Shown: positions 1 to 7,629 of the stretch, piece after piece
How positions within the stretch are numbered: the stretch's first letter is position 1
Layout of the letters: the number at the start of each line of letters is the position of its first letter
NCBI GenBank assembly: GCA_002427845.1
Contig: DIYZ01000042.1
Location: 4,798 to 19,067 of the forward strand
Origin: Chloracidobacterium sp. UBA6041
GTDB taxonomy: Bacteria; Acidobacteriota; Blastocatellia; Pyrinomonadales; Pyrinomonadaceae
Direction: 5' to 3'
Length of the DNA: 14,270 nt
The notes under the pieces: generated by a model
Database searches by the model: none
What the model saw: the letters and a program-made list of their open reading frames with translations, nothing else
Told to the model about the DNA's origin: nothing
Program-made: the position numbers and the translations under genes

Positions 1-361
1 CCTCAACGGACGGCTGTGAACCTCGTTCCCGCAGCCTCAGCACCAGCGCATCGCGCGGATCTTCGCGTTTGCAAATGGCTGGGATTGCCAAGCCTTCGGG
101 AACAATCGTGGGTAGGTCCTTTAACGAATGAACTGCCAGATCAATACGGCCGTCAAACAAAGCATCTTCAAGCTCCTTGGTGAAAACGCCTTTGCCGCCA
201 ATCACTGAAAGTGGCTCAGTCTTCACGTCGCCCGACGTTTTAATTATTTCGATGCGGATATCCAGCGAGGGATTGAGAAGTTCCAGCTCGGCCTTGACCA
301 TTCCCGACTGCGTCAGCGCAAGCTTCGAACCACGAGAGCCAATGACAAGCGAGTTTTTCAT
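1..361 (-). CDS. hemC: Porphobilinogen deaminase (hydroxymethylbilane synthase), N-terminal part
   Basis: HemC joins four porphobilinogen molecules into hydroxymethylbilane in the cytoplasmic haem/tetrapyrrole pathway. The gene reads leftward from an ATG at 361 and leaves the window after about 120 codons, against roughly 300 for the family, so only domain 1 and the start of domain 2 are visible. Recognisable motifs are VIGSRGSKLALTQ (residues 6-18), GGKGVFTKELEDAL (55-68) and DLAVHSLKDLPT (74-85). Asp82 in the last motif corresponds to the catalytic aspartate of the family. KREDPRDAL (98-106) is also typical. It starts 19 bases after the hemA stop, so co-transcription with hemA is likely. 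I see no strong Shine-Dalgarno. The dipyrromethane-binding cysteine lies outside the window and cannot be checked. Confidence 0.95.
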   Translation of the reverse strand, partial: MKNSLVIGSRGSKLALTQSGMVKAELELLNPSLDIRIEIIKTSGDVKTEPLSVIGGKGVFTKELEDALFDGRIDLAVHSLKDLPTIVPEGLAIPAICKREDPRDALVLRLRERGSQPSVE

Positions 362-380
362 GCAGGATTCGGACCGAAAA

Positions 381-1643
381 CTATTCTTCGAGGCCGAAGA
401 TGTCGCGCCAGGCCTGAATTGTCTCAGCATCGCTGGCGTCAGAAGAGCGTCGCATGTGACTCAACAGGGGATGGGAAATTTTGTTGACCGTCGATACTAA
501 TAGTGCTTCGACTGCCTTCTCCTGTTCGGCAGTCAACGGGCCAAGGCGATTTCGTTGGCGCGCCATCTCCAGCCTGGCGATATCGTGGAGTTTGTTTCGC
601 AGGGCGCCGATAGTTGGGCCAATGTCCAGCACGCGTAGCGCCTGCTGAAATTGCATGATCTCAGATTCAACAATCAATTCCGCACGCTCCGCTTCGCGCT
701 CGCGTTCGCGAATATTCGATGAGATCACTGACTCCAAATCGTCGATATCGAAAACAAAAACGTTGGGAATCTTACCAACCGCGGGATCGATGTTGCGGGG
801 AACGCTGATGTCGATAAAGAAAGAAGGCCGATTCCGGCGCTTACTCAACGCCTGGCGGGCCATTTGTTCGGTGATCACGTAATGGTCGGCGGCGGTCGAA
901 CAAATAACGATGTCCGCTTCGACAAGGTGGCTTGGCAGCAGATCAAACTTGACCGCTTCCCCTCCGAGTTCGCGCGCGAGCCGTTCAGCGGGTGCTTCCG
1001 TGCGGTTAGCAAGCAATACGCGGCTGACGCCGGCGTTCACCAGGTGACGCGCAGAGAGCTCGGCCATCTCGCCCGCCCCAACCAGAAGCGCCGTGCGGCC
1101 TGCCAGTGAATTGAAAATCTTCTTGCCCAGCTCCACGGCCATATAACTGATCGACACTGCGTTCGCGCCAATGCCAGTCTCTGAGCGCACACGCTTGGCG
1201 ACGCGAAACGCGTGATGGACCAACCGGTTTAATATTCGTCCGGCGGTGCCGGCTTCAAGCGCCATCGAATAAGCGCGGCGCACCTGGCCCAGGACTTGAG
1301 GTTCGCCGACAACCATTGAATCGAGCGAGGAAGTGACGCGAAAGAGATGTCGCACCGCCTCATGGTCAGTGTGCTGGTAAAGGTGGGTTTCAAAAAAGGC
1401 CCGGGGAAGATAGTCGGAACGGCTGAGAAATTGAGTGATGCGATCGGTCGTATCGGCTAAGCGCCCAGTTTCAACGAGCACTTCCACGCGATTGCAGGTC
1501 GAGACAATCAAACCCTCTCTAACGATCTCCCCATCCACAAGTGTGCGCAAACCTGTAGAGCACGCTTCGTCAGTGAAGGCAAGGCGCTCCCGCACTTCAA
1601 TGGGTGCGGACTTGTGATTAACTCCTACGAGAACGATAGACAT
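381..1643 (-). CDS. hemA: Glutamyl-tRNA reductase
   Basis: This enzyme uses NADPH to reduce glutamyl-tRNA(Glu) to glutamate-1-semialdehyde, the first committed step of C5-pathway tetrapyrrole synthesis. The 420-residue product is full length for the family. The N-terminal catalytic domain opens with VGVNHKSAPIEVRERLAF, and the nucleophilic cysteine is Cys50 in IVSTCNRVEV. The NADPH-binding Rossmann domain shows ALLVGAGEMAELSARHL (GAGEMA at 189-194) and DISVPRNIDP (278-287). The C-terminal helical dimerisation domain contains IGPTIGALR (342-350). It lies between a hemX/ccsA-like gene and hemC, the order of the Bacillus hemAXC cluster with hemX placed first. A 219-base repeat-filled spacer separates it from hemX, so it may have its own promoter. 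The Shine-Dalgarno before the ATG is weak. Confidence 0.97.
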   Translation of the reverse strand: MSIVLVGVNHKSAPIEVRERLAFTDEACSTGLRTLVDGEIVREGLIVSTCNRVEVLVETGRLADTTDRITQFLSRSDYLPRAFFETHLYQHTDHEAVRHLFRVTSSLDSMVVGEPQVLGQVRRAYSMALEAGTAGRILNRLVHHAFRVAKRVRSETGIGANAVSISYMAVELGKKIFNSLAGRTALLVGAGEMAELSARHLVNAGVSRVLLANRTEAPAERLARELGGEAVKFDLLPSHLVEADIVICSTAADHYVITEQMARQALSKRRNRPSFFIDISVPRNIDPAVGKIPNVFVFDIDDLESVISSNIREREREAERAELIVESEIMQFQQALRVLDIGPTIGALRNKLHDIARLEMARQRNRLGPLTAEQEKAVEALLVSTVNKISHPLLSHMRRSSDASDAETIQAWRDIFGLEE

Positions 1644-1862
1644 TGCTTGCTGTTACTCGTCGTGTTCGTTTAGAGGGTGGACTTGGTAGCTGTTTTTGCT
1701 TTTAGTAGCGGCACAAGTGCCGCGTCAACGCTCCGACAATATTCGTCTAAACACTCCAACAATATCCGTTTAGATGGCGGACTTGTCCGCCGTCTTCTAA
1801 TTGTTCGGCGGCACAAGTGCCCCCTCTAAACGGCCAAATTCACGTCATGTTTCAAATCTCCG
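1644..1862. repeat. Palindromic repeat cluster between hemX-like gene and hemA
   Basis: The 219-base spacer is largely made of inverted repeats. An outer pair lies at 1667-1685 and 1814-1832 (17 of 19 bases complementary). Inside it are three short hairpins with two-base loops: GCGGCAC-AA-GTGCCGC (1708-1723), GGCGGAC-TT-GTCCGCC (1776-1791) and GGCAC-AA-GTGCC (within 1807-1822). A 22-base imperfect direct repeat beginning CTCCGACAATATT/CTCCAACAATATC occurs at 1731-1752 and 1754-1775. The hairpins share a core built on GCACAAGTGC/GGACTTGTCC, so they look like one mobile or amplified palindrome family rather than a single terminator. No Rho-independent U-tract follows them on either strand. Confidence 0.8.
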
Positions 1863-2681
1863 TCACCCGAAAACATGATAACCGCCCATAAGCCGGGCGC
1901 CGAAAAACGTAAAAAGAACGAGTCCAAATCCGGCCACGCCCATCCAGGCGGCCCTTCGGCCGCGCCAGCGAGCCGTCGAGCGATAAAGAATTAGCAAGAG
2001 GTACAGGATCCACGTGAGCGCCGCGAAGATCTCTTTCGGATCATTGTGCCACAGTCGCCCATCGCGTGACGATGCCCAAACCATGCCGGTGGCAATACCC
2101 ACAGTCAGCAGCGTCAGACCGATTGCGGCCGAGCTCGTAGCGATTTCATTGACTGTCGTTAACGAAGGAAGTCGGTGAAAGATCGCGCTAAATGTTTTGA
2201 GTTTTAGCTCGCGTTCTTGCAGGAGATACATAATGCTGGCCAGAAAAACGACAAAGAATGCGGCATAGGCGAAAAAGAGCAGCGTAGTGTGTACTGGGAA
2301 AAGCCAACTCGCTGACAACACACTTTTCTCTGCCGAGTCCTGAATTGGCGGGCGGATGATGATAGCGAGAAAAATAAGAAGTGAAACCAGCGGCAGCGTA
2401 AAACTGCCGAGCGGCCTGGCACGATACCGGTAAACCACGAGGGCATAGCTCGCCACCAGCGTCCAGGCCAGGAAAGAAAGTGTTTCACGTAAATAAAAAA
2501 GCGGATAGTGGCCATAGATAGCCCAATCAGCAATCAGGGCGGCCGTATGCAGCAAGAAACCTGCGGCCGCCGACCAATCAGATACACGTTGAAGCGTGCG
2601 ACGCTTGTTAAGGAACGCAAGCACTGCGTGTATTGCGGCGACAACGTAAGCTGCCAGGACGGCGAGCAATAAGGATCTCAT
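1863..2681 (-). CDS. CcsA/HemX-type cytochrome c assembly membrane protein
   Basis: This is an integral membrane protein of the CcsA/HemX/CcmC family, which handles haem in cytochrome c maturation or, for HemX, modulates HemA level. The 272 residues contain about eight hydrophobic segments. Family-like landmarks are YPLFYLRETLSFLAW (59-73), FPVHTTLLFFAYAAF (128-142, conserved histidine His131), a degenerate tryptophan-rich motif GMVWASSRDGRLWHNDPKE (199-217), and a C-terminal GGYHVFG with a second candidate haem-ligand histidine, His269. I chose the ATG at 2681 because the first membrane helix starts there. The frame stays open upstream to 2939, but that part is composed of intergenic repeats and reads as unlikely protein. 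The position upstream of hemA favours a HemX-like role, and the degenerate WWD motif makes full haem-lyase function uncertain. Confidence 0.88.
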   Translation of the reverse strand: MRSLLLAVLAAYVVAAIHAVLAFLNKRRTLQRVSDWSAAAGFLLHTAALIADWAIYGHYPLFYLRETLSFLAWTLVASYALVVYRYRARPLGSFTLPLVSLLIFLAIIIRPPIQDSAEKSVLSASWLFPVHTTLLFFAYAAFFVVFLASIMYLLQERELKLKTFSAIFHRLPSLTTVNEIATSSAAIGLTLLTVGIATGMVWASSRDGRLWHNDPKEIFAALTWILYLLLILYRSTARWRGRRAAWMGVAGFGLVLFTFFGARLMGGYHVFG

Positions 2682-3156
2682 TGTGATTAATGCGGACGAC
2701 GTAATTCTAGTTGATGAGCGAGGGCGCGGCAAGGTAGCCCACTCACTGTCCGATACGCGCCTTTTACAGAACCGCTCGCGGTAGCGAGCGGATGCTACAC
2801 TCATCGTTCGATACTCCACTCTTGCGAATCGCTCGCTACCGCGAATGGTTTTGTGAGCATTCGCCGAGTCTACTTGAGGGGCAATGTCATGCAGATGAGT
2901 GTTCCGCAAGAGTGGCATATCCTGAGGTGACCGCTGCACCCCGGTCGCTATCGCTCCCGGGTCTGTAAGAGCGGTGGTTCCGTAAGAGTCGCGTATCGGA
3001 GGGTGAGTGGCAGCATCCGCTCGCTACCGCGAGCGGTTCTGTAAAGGCGTTGCCCGGCGCGATGGCAACCGTTATTCTGGCGGCACTCATCGAAGTAGTA
3101 CGTCCCAGGGTTTCTGGCCTGACCTGGTATTTAAGATTTTCCCGCTGGAGAAAGCC
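2682..3156. repeat. Divergent intergenic region filled with GCTCGCTACCGCGAGC-type repeats
   Basis: These 475 bases separate two divergent genes and contain no supportable gene. A perfect 34-base inverted repeat pair lies at 2763-2796 and 3012-3045. Each arm contains its own palindrome, CCGCTCGC-GGTA-GCGAGCGG on one strand, followed outward by a CTGTAAA-type box. Degenerate further copies lie at about 2824-2862 and 2945-2975. A 30-base imperfect direct repeat starts GTTCCG(C/T)AAGAGT at 2901 and 2977 (23 of 30 identical). The promoters of both flanking genes must lie here, but I cannot pick a -35/-10 pair with confidence. Confidence 0.8.
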
Positions 3157-4560
3157 GTGCAAGCCAAAGTGCTTCGTATCTGCCTCATCGGCACGTTGTG
3201 TATCGCCGGTGCGATTGCGGCACCCCTTAGTCATGCGCAACGAAAGCCGCGCGTTTCAGTCAGGACGCCGCCGGCCAGTCAGCCGACACCAGAACCTGCG
3301 TCCGAGACAACACCAGCCGTAACGCCTCCCGCCGATGAGCCTCAGCAAGTTGAAACCATAAAGATCAACACAAACCTGGTCACCGTTCCCGTCATTGCTA
3401 CCACCGCCTCCGGAACGTATGTTCCGGATTTGAAACAAAATGAATTTAGCGTTTTGGAAGATGGCTTGAAACAGGAGATAGCGTTTTTTGCTACGGTGAA
3501 TGCACCTTTTCATGTGGTGCTGTTGTTGGATACCAGTGCCAGCACACAAGAGAAGTTGCATTTGATTCAGCGGGCCGCAGTTGCGTTTGTCCAGCAACTG
3601 CAAACCGGCGATCGCGTGAAAGTGATCTCTTTTGACAGTCAGGTGCGAGAGCAAAGCGACTTCACCAACAGCAGAGCCGAGCTGGAGAAAGCTATCTACA
3701 GCACCAGATCGGGTACCGGCACGAAACTCTATGATGCGCTGGATCTGGCGCTCTCTTCGGTTCGCACAATACAGGGTCGGAAGGCTATCGTTCTTTTTAC
3801 CGACGGCGTCGATTGGCATAGTGACGAGGCCTCCTTTGACAGCACCATGCATTGGCTGGATGAAGAGGGCGTGATCGTTTATCCCATACGTTATGAAACT
3901 CGCGCTGAGACCGAGCGCATCGTCCGTGGACAAGCAGACGACCAGGCGACGCAACTACCGACGATTGGAGTTATTCATAGCCCACCGTCCGGAACCACTG
4001 CTCCGACATTCCCAAGCGATGAACCCAGCACAGTGCCTACAAGTGGTCAGGCGAGAAGAACTGGTCCATTTGGCCTGCCGCTGCCCGGAGAAATTCTCAG
4101 AAGAGGACGCGGCGACGACCCCGACTCTGCCAGGTTGCCGCCCTCGAATCGATTACCTCCATCCGGGGAACCAACCGATCCCCGCGACCGGCGATCAGAC
4201 CCGCGTGACGGTCGTACTGATCGACGTGACCGGGGCCCTGACCCTGGACCGTCGACGCGTAGGCGGCGCGATGATGATTCGATAGGCGCGATGCTTGATC
4301 AGCTTTATGAAAAAGCTGATAGCTATTTAAATGAATTAGCAAACAAGTCAGGCGGCCGTCTGGTCAGGGCTGACACACTGGGTTCATTGCCCGACGCATT
4401 CGCGAAGATCGCAGCGGAATTACGCACGCAGTATGCGATCGGATACTATCCCGCAAACAAAGAGCACGACGGGAAATATCGAAAGCTCAAGGTAACCACC
4501 ACACGCAAAGACGTCGTTCTACGCGCTCGCCCCGGTTACCGCGCGCCTGCCGGTGGTTGA
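3157..4560 (+). CDS. Secreted von Willebrand factor A protein, acidobacterial VWFA-related family
   Basis: This is a predicted exported protein with a von Willebrand A domain, probably a metal-dependent protein-binding module at the cell envelope; its partner is unknown. I chose the GTG at 3157 because GGAG lies at 3147-3150, six bases upstream, and a signal peptide begins at once (VLRICLIGTLCIAGAIAAPLSHA, likely cleaved before Gln28). The GTG at 3007 lies inside a repeat and is less credible. After a Pro/Thr-rich stretch (about 30-65) comes an N-terminal strand region with VTVPVIATTASGTYVPDL and FSVLEDGLKQEI. The VWA domain spans about 115-250, with MIDAS motif DTSAS (125-129) and IVLFTDG (211-217). 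A charged, Arg/Asp/Pro-rich linker (about 256-373) precedes a C-terminal module with AKIAAELRTQYAIGYYP (416-432). This arrangement matches the VWFA-related family expanded in Acidobacteria. The product is 467 residues. Confidence 0.9.
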   Translation: MQAKVLRICLIGTLCIAGAIAAPLSHAQRKPRVSVRTPPASQPTPEPASETTPAVTPPADEPQQVETIKINTNLVTVPVIATTASGTYVPDLKQNEFSVLEDGLKQEIAFFATVNAPFHVVLLLDTSASTQEKLHLIQRAAVAFVQQLQTGDRVKVISFDSQVREQSDFTNSRAELEKAIYSTRSGTGTKLYDALDLALSSVRTIQGRKAIVLFTDGVDWHSDEASFDSTMHWLDEEGVIVYPIRYETRAETERIVRGQADDQATQLPTIGVIHSPPSGTTAPTFPSDEPSTVPTSGQARRTGPFGLPLPGEILRRGRGDDPDSARLPPSNRLPPSGEPTDPRDRRSDPRDGRTDRRDRGPDPGPSTRRRRDDDSIGAMLDQLYEKADSYLNELANKSGGRLVRADTLGSLPDAFAKIAAELRTQYAIGYYPANKEHDGKYRKLKVTTTRKDVVLRARPGYRAPAGG

Positions 4561-4982
4561 AACGCAATTATCGCAGAGAACCTCCACTTCAAAGTGACAC
4601 CAATACAGAACCGTTCGCAGTGATCGGGTCCTGGCATCCAACTGACGACCTCGGCAATACAGAACTGCTCGCGGTCAATCCTATCTACGTTGGGTCTTGC
4701 ATCCGCTCGCATCCACCACCCCAAACGGGCTGCCCGCTTGGGGACCCCGGTCCGCTCCCGGTTCTTGCATTAGTCTCTGCGCCGAGGTTGAAGATTCTCG
4801 AGCTTCACAATCCTTGAACTTGCTCGCGAAATCACAATCTTCATCAACTGACTCACCTACCCGATTCCCGGTCTTGTGACCTACTCTTCACTCGTGCTAG
4901 TTTTTGAAACAAGCTAAATTAACGACATCAAGACGGACACTCCGGTCTGTAATACTTTTCAAGGAGCACTTAGCCTGCGACT
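4561..4982. repeat. Repeat-rich intergenic region downstream of the VWA gene
   Basis: These 422 bases hold no supportable gene. Two direct copies of CAATACAGAAC(C/T)G(T/C)TCGC lie at 4601-4621 and 4655-4675, and ATCCGCTCGCATCC follows at 4701-4714. They are degenerate relatives, in the opposite orientation, of the repeats upstream of the VWA gene. A hairpin CCCCAAACGGG-CTG-CCCGCTTGGGG (4719-4743, one mismatch) belongs to the same family as the one at 10148-10168. A short imperfect hairpin (AGACGGA-CAC-TCCGGTCT, about 4931-4948) sits just before the ribosome binding site of the next gene. Confidence 0.7.
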
Positions 4983-5570
4983 ATGCCTGATCGAAACGAT
5001 GCGTGGGAGTTGTTGTGCGAGTACACCAAGGGCGAGAGTTTGCGCAGGCATGCTTTAGCAGTCGAGGCTGCCATGCGGGCGTGTGTCAAGCGCTATGGCA
5101 CCGCGGAAGACAACCGGGAGGAGTGGGGACTGGTCGGACTACTTCATGATTTCGATTATGAAATGTTTCCGTCCGCTGACCAGCATCCGTTTACCGGCGC
5201 AAACATACTTTGCGGACGCGGCTATTCTGATCGATTTATTCGCGCCATCATGGGCCACGCTACTTACACCGGCGTACCTCGCGATACGGCGATGGCCCGG
5301 GCGCTCTTCGCTACCGACGAGCTTTGCGGTTTCCTGGTGGCGTGTGCACTGGTGCGACCCACAAAGAGTCTCGATGATCTTGAAGTTGGCTCAGTGAAGA
5401 AGAAACTGAAAGACAAAGCGTTTGCACGCTCGGTAAATCGGGACGACATTCGGCAGGGAATTGAAGAGCTTGGGGTCGACCTTGATGAGCATATTCGCTT
5501 TGTAATTGACGCCCTGAGGCCTGTGCAGGAAGCAATTGGACTAAACCTTCTCGCTAAAGGGTCTGACTAA
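4983..5570 (+). CDS. HD-domain phosphohydrolase-like protein
   Basis: The 195-residue cytoplasmic protein has an HD-superfamily metal-dependent phosphohydrolase domain. Likely metal ligands in order are His23 (SLRRHALAVE), His55-Asp56 (LLHDFDYE), His68 (QHPFTGA), His92 (IMGHATYTG) and Asp112 (ATDELCGF). This resembles the small HD(IG) proteins of unknown substrate found in many bacteria. The helical C-terminal half (about 125-190) has no motif I recognise. AAGGAG at 4961-4966 is the best ribosome binding site, but it lies 16 bases before the ATG, farther than usual, and no better start is in frame. It stands alone on its strand between a repeat region and a converging gene, so context gives no substrate clue. 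Nucleotides or signalling nucleotides are possible but unproven. Confidence 0.85.
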   Translation: MPDRNDAWELLCEYTKGESLRRHALAVEAAMRACVKRYGTAEDNREEWGLVGLLHDFDYEMFPSADQHPFTGANILCGRGYSDRFIRAIMGHATYTGVPRDTAMARALFATDELCGFLVACALVRPTKSLDDLEVGSVKKKLKDKAFARSVNRDDIRQGIEELGVDLDEHIRFVIDALRPVQEAIGLNLLAKGSD

Positions 5571-5581
5571 GAAATGAGCGT

Positions 5582-5668
5582 AACCGCAAAGAACGCGAAA
5601 GGCAGCGTAAAGAGACGCCCTGAAAAACTTTGCGTTTCTTTGCGAATATCTCTGCCGTCTTTGCGGTT
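5582..5668. terminator. Inverted repeat between convergent genes, possible bidirectional terminator
   Basis: The outer arms AACCGCAAAGA (5582-5592) and TCTTTGCGGTT (5658-5668) are perfectly complementary. Inner arms at 5606-5617 and 5633-5644 pair with two wobble-type mismatches around a 15-base loop. It sits between the stops of two converging genes, where a shared terminator is expected. There is no clear U-tract, and the text resembles a dispersed repeat, so it may be a repeat that happens to end transcription. Confidence 0.5.
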
Positions 5669-5689
5669 CGTTTGTAGTTCAACCAATCC

Positions 5690-6025
5690 TCAACCCACGT
5701 TGTGCTGCAAGCCGGGTTGCGGCTGAATGGGTCCGGTGCGGGACGTGTAGATCGAAGCGAAAACGAAAATACCTAAAGTTAACAGTAACGACAAGAGCGT
5801 GGTGAGCACAGCTTGCAACTTGCGGCGTCGTGCGGTGTGGCGATAGACGAAGATTGCTGCAAACAGCGTGGCTACTGCCGGAAGCAGAAATGTTGCAAGC
5901 ACCAGCAGGCCTGGGGCCGTTACGGATTTTAGCGAAGAAAAGACAGACAGGATGATTGCGATTGCTGAGCCCGCCCCAAGCAGGCCGGCAATCAGAGACG
6001 AAATAAGTACCAGCTTCAGGCGCAT
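5690..6025 (-). CDS. Small three-helix membrane protein, function unknown
   Basis: The product has 111 residues and I do not recognise a family. It contains three hydrophobic segments, at about 5-30, 36-61 and 71-92, joined by a short basic loop RHTARRRKLQ (62-71). By the positive-inside rule this loop should face the cytoplasm. A polar, proline/glutamine-rich tail follows (93-111). The ATG at 6025 is supported by AAGGA at 6035-6039 (read on the minus strand), nine bases upstream. It is divergent from the proline dehydrogenase gene across a 157-base spacer and converges on the HD-domain gene. The hydrophobic pattern and ribosome binding site make it a probable real gene. Confidence 0.72.
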   Translation of the reverse strand: MRLKLVLISSLIAGLLGAGSAIAIILSVFSSLKSVTAPGLLVLATFLLPAVATLFAAIFVYRHTARRRKLQAVLTTLLSLLLTLGIFVFASIYTSRTGPIQPQPGLQHNVG

Positions 6026-6182
6026 TTACTTGTATCCTTCAGCGGTCCTGGTTTGACAGACTCGAGTTTGTCCGGCGAAAGCGGCGCTAAGGATAACACA
6101 GCCTGTAAAGCAACGGGCCGCGCGTGGTCCTTTGTCTGGTGGCAGCCTGGAAGTTTTCGCAAGAGCCCTATAAGCTACAGAT

Positions 6183-7103
6183 ATGGTTACAAGAAGCGCC
6201 TTGATATATCTCTCCCGGCAGGAGGGACTGAAGGAATTCGCCGCCCGCTTTCGGCCTTTTAAGAGGTTGACGACGCGCTTTGTGGCCGGCGAAACAATTG
6301 ACCAAGCGGTGGCCGCTATTCGCGAGTTGAACGCGGAAGGCTGCTCGGCTTCTTTCGATCACTTAAACGAATCCGTTGCTAATCCTTCCGAGGCTGAGGG
6401 TGAAGTCAAGGAGTATCTTCGCGTCCTGAGTCGCATTGACGAGACCGGGATTAATTCGAACGTCTCGATCAAGCTTACGCAGTTCGGGCTGGAGTTGGAC
6501 CCCGAGTTAGCTTACCGAAACGCGCGCGCAGTGGTTGAGGATGCGGCCCGCCGGGGAAATTTCGTGCGCGTGGACATGGAAGGTTCAAAAGTTACTCAGC
6601 AAACGATCGACATTTTCAAACGGTTGCGCGCTGAGTTTGGTTTGAATGAAGTGGGCATAGTGTTGCAGTCATATCTGCGCCGCACCTACGACGACGCGCA
6701 GCAGTTGGTCAAACTTCCGGCGCGAATTCGCATTTGCAAAGGCGCGTACAATGAACCTCCCGAAGTTGCCTTTCCCGACAAGAAAGATGTAGACGAAAAT
6801 TACGTTCGCGTAATGCAACTGCTGCTTGCCAGCGGCGTCTATCACGGCATTGCGACTCACGATCCGAAGATGATTGACGCAACGATCGATTTCAGCAAAC
6901 GCGAAGGAATCGGCAAGGAAGCTTTCGAGTTTCAGATGCTTTACGGCGTGCGGCGCGACCTGCAAAGACAATTGGCTAAAGACGGCTACAACATGAGGGT
7001 CTATGTGCCGTATGGAAAACACTGGTATCCTTATTTCATGAGACGGCTGGCGGAGAGACCCGCGAACATCTGGTTTGTGTTGAAGAACCTGCTCAAAGGT
7101 TAG
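6183..7103 (+). CDS. Proline dehydrogenase (monofunctional)
   Basis: This FAD enzyme oxidises L-proline to pyrroline-5-carboxylate and passes electrons to the quinone pool at the inner face of the membrane. The 306 residues match the short monofunctional form (about 300), as in Thermus and Deinococcus, rather than bifunctional PutA. The TIM-barrel motifs are in order: SNVSIKLTQFG with Lys97, FVRVDMEGS with Asp131, VLQSYLRRTYDD (160-171), RICKGAYNEP (183-192), FEFQMLYGVR (248-257), VYVPYGKHWYPY (273-284) and the substrate-binding RRLAERPAN with Arg287-Arg288. I see no Shine-Dalgarno before the ATG. A TATAAG hexamer at 6169-6174 would put transcription start very close to it, so a very short or leaderless transcript is possible. 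An NfeD gene follows after six bases. No pyrroline-5-carboxylate dehydrogenase lies in the window. Confidence 0.95.
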   Translation: MVTRSALIYLSRQEGLKEFAARFRPFKRLTTRFVAGETIDQAVAAIRELNAEGCSASFDHLNESVANPSEAEGEVKEYLRVLSRIDETGINSNVSIKLTQFGLELDPELAYRNARAVVEDAARRGNFVRVDMEGSKVTQQTIDIFKRLRAEFGLNEVGIVLQSYLRRTYDDAQQLVKLPARIRICKGAYNEPPEVAFPDKKDVDENYVRVMQLLLASGVYHGIATHDPKMIDATIDFSKREGIGKEAFEFQMLYGVRRDLQRQLAKDGYNMRVYVPYGKHWYPYFMRRLAERPANIWFVLKNLLKG

Positions 7104-7109
7104 CTTCCC

Positions 7110-7604
7110 ATGGACAATATGCTCTGGATTCTTTGGTGTGTGCTCGGCGCGGTACTAATCGTGGCTGAAGTATTCACGTCGGGTTTTGTACTGTTATGGT
7201 TTGGCATCGGCGCGCTGGCGGCCGGGTTCGCCGCGATCGTCGGCATCAACAATCTCGGTTTGCAGTTTGTTATTTTTGCGCTGGTTTCCATCGGACTCAC
7301 CGCCGCCTCGCGCACAATTTTTGTAAACTATTTTTCTCGCGAGAAGACTGGCGACTCCCTGCGTACCGGCGTCGATTCGCTGCCGGGAAAAATCGGCACA
7401 GTTGTCTCCTCCAGCCGCGGCGCGATGCAGGAAGGCGCGGTCAAAGTTTTTGGTTCAACGTGGACGGCCTACCCTGCTGAAGGCGAATCGCCGCTCGAAG
7501 CGGGCGAGCGCGTGCGCGTAGAAAACGTGGAGGGTGCTTCAATCTACGTTCGCCGCATAGACGAAACTGCCGACTGGAGACAGAAGGCGCTGCCGGATAA
7601 TTGA
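7110..7604 (+). CDS. NfeD-family membrane protein (short form)
   Basis: NfeD proteins are membrane proteins with a cytoplasmic OB-fold that normally work with SPFH (stomatin/flotillin-like) proteins in membrane microdomain organisation. The 164 residues match the short form lacking the ClpP-like protease domain. Hydrophobic segments lie at about 5-22, 24-45 and 49-68, with the characteristic acidic residue of the first helix in IVAEVFTSGF. The OB-fold is at about 90-150, with LPGKIGTVVS and AGERVRVENVEGASIYVRRI. The ATG follows the proline dehydrogenase stop by six bases, with AAAGG at 7095-7099 as ribosome binding site inside the upstream gene end, so the two are co-transcribed. No SPFH partner gene is present here, which is unusual for the family. 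It converges on the PP2C gene with only 25 bases between stops. Confidence 0.9.
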   Translation: MDNMLWILWCVLGAVLIVAEVFTSGFVLLWFGIGALAAGFAAIVGINNLGLQFVIFALVSIGLTAASRTIFVNYFSREKTGDSLRTGVDSLPGKIGTVVSSSRGAMQEGAVKVFGSTWTAYPAEGESPLEAGERVRVENVEGASIYVRRIDETADWRQKALPDN

Positions 7605-7629
7605 ACTAAAAAGAGTTTGGAGAACGCTT

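Noticed and set aside
2682..2939. N-terminal extension of the CcsA/HemX-like protein by 86 residues
   Set aside because: The frame is open but is made of intergenic repeats, is Arg/Ser-rich without a domain, and precedes a natural membrane-helix start at 2681.
3007..3156. Upstream GTG start for the VWA protein
   Set aside because: It lies inside the palindromic repeat. The GTG at 3157 has a well-placed GGAG and starts directly at a signal peptide.
3256..3954. 232-codon open frame on the minus strand
   Set aside because: It is the antisense shadow of the VWA gene, whose signal peptide, MIDAS motif and C-terminal motif are clear.
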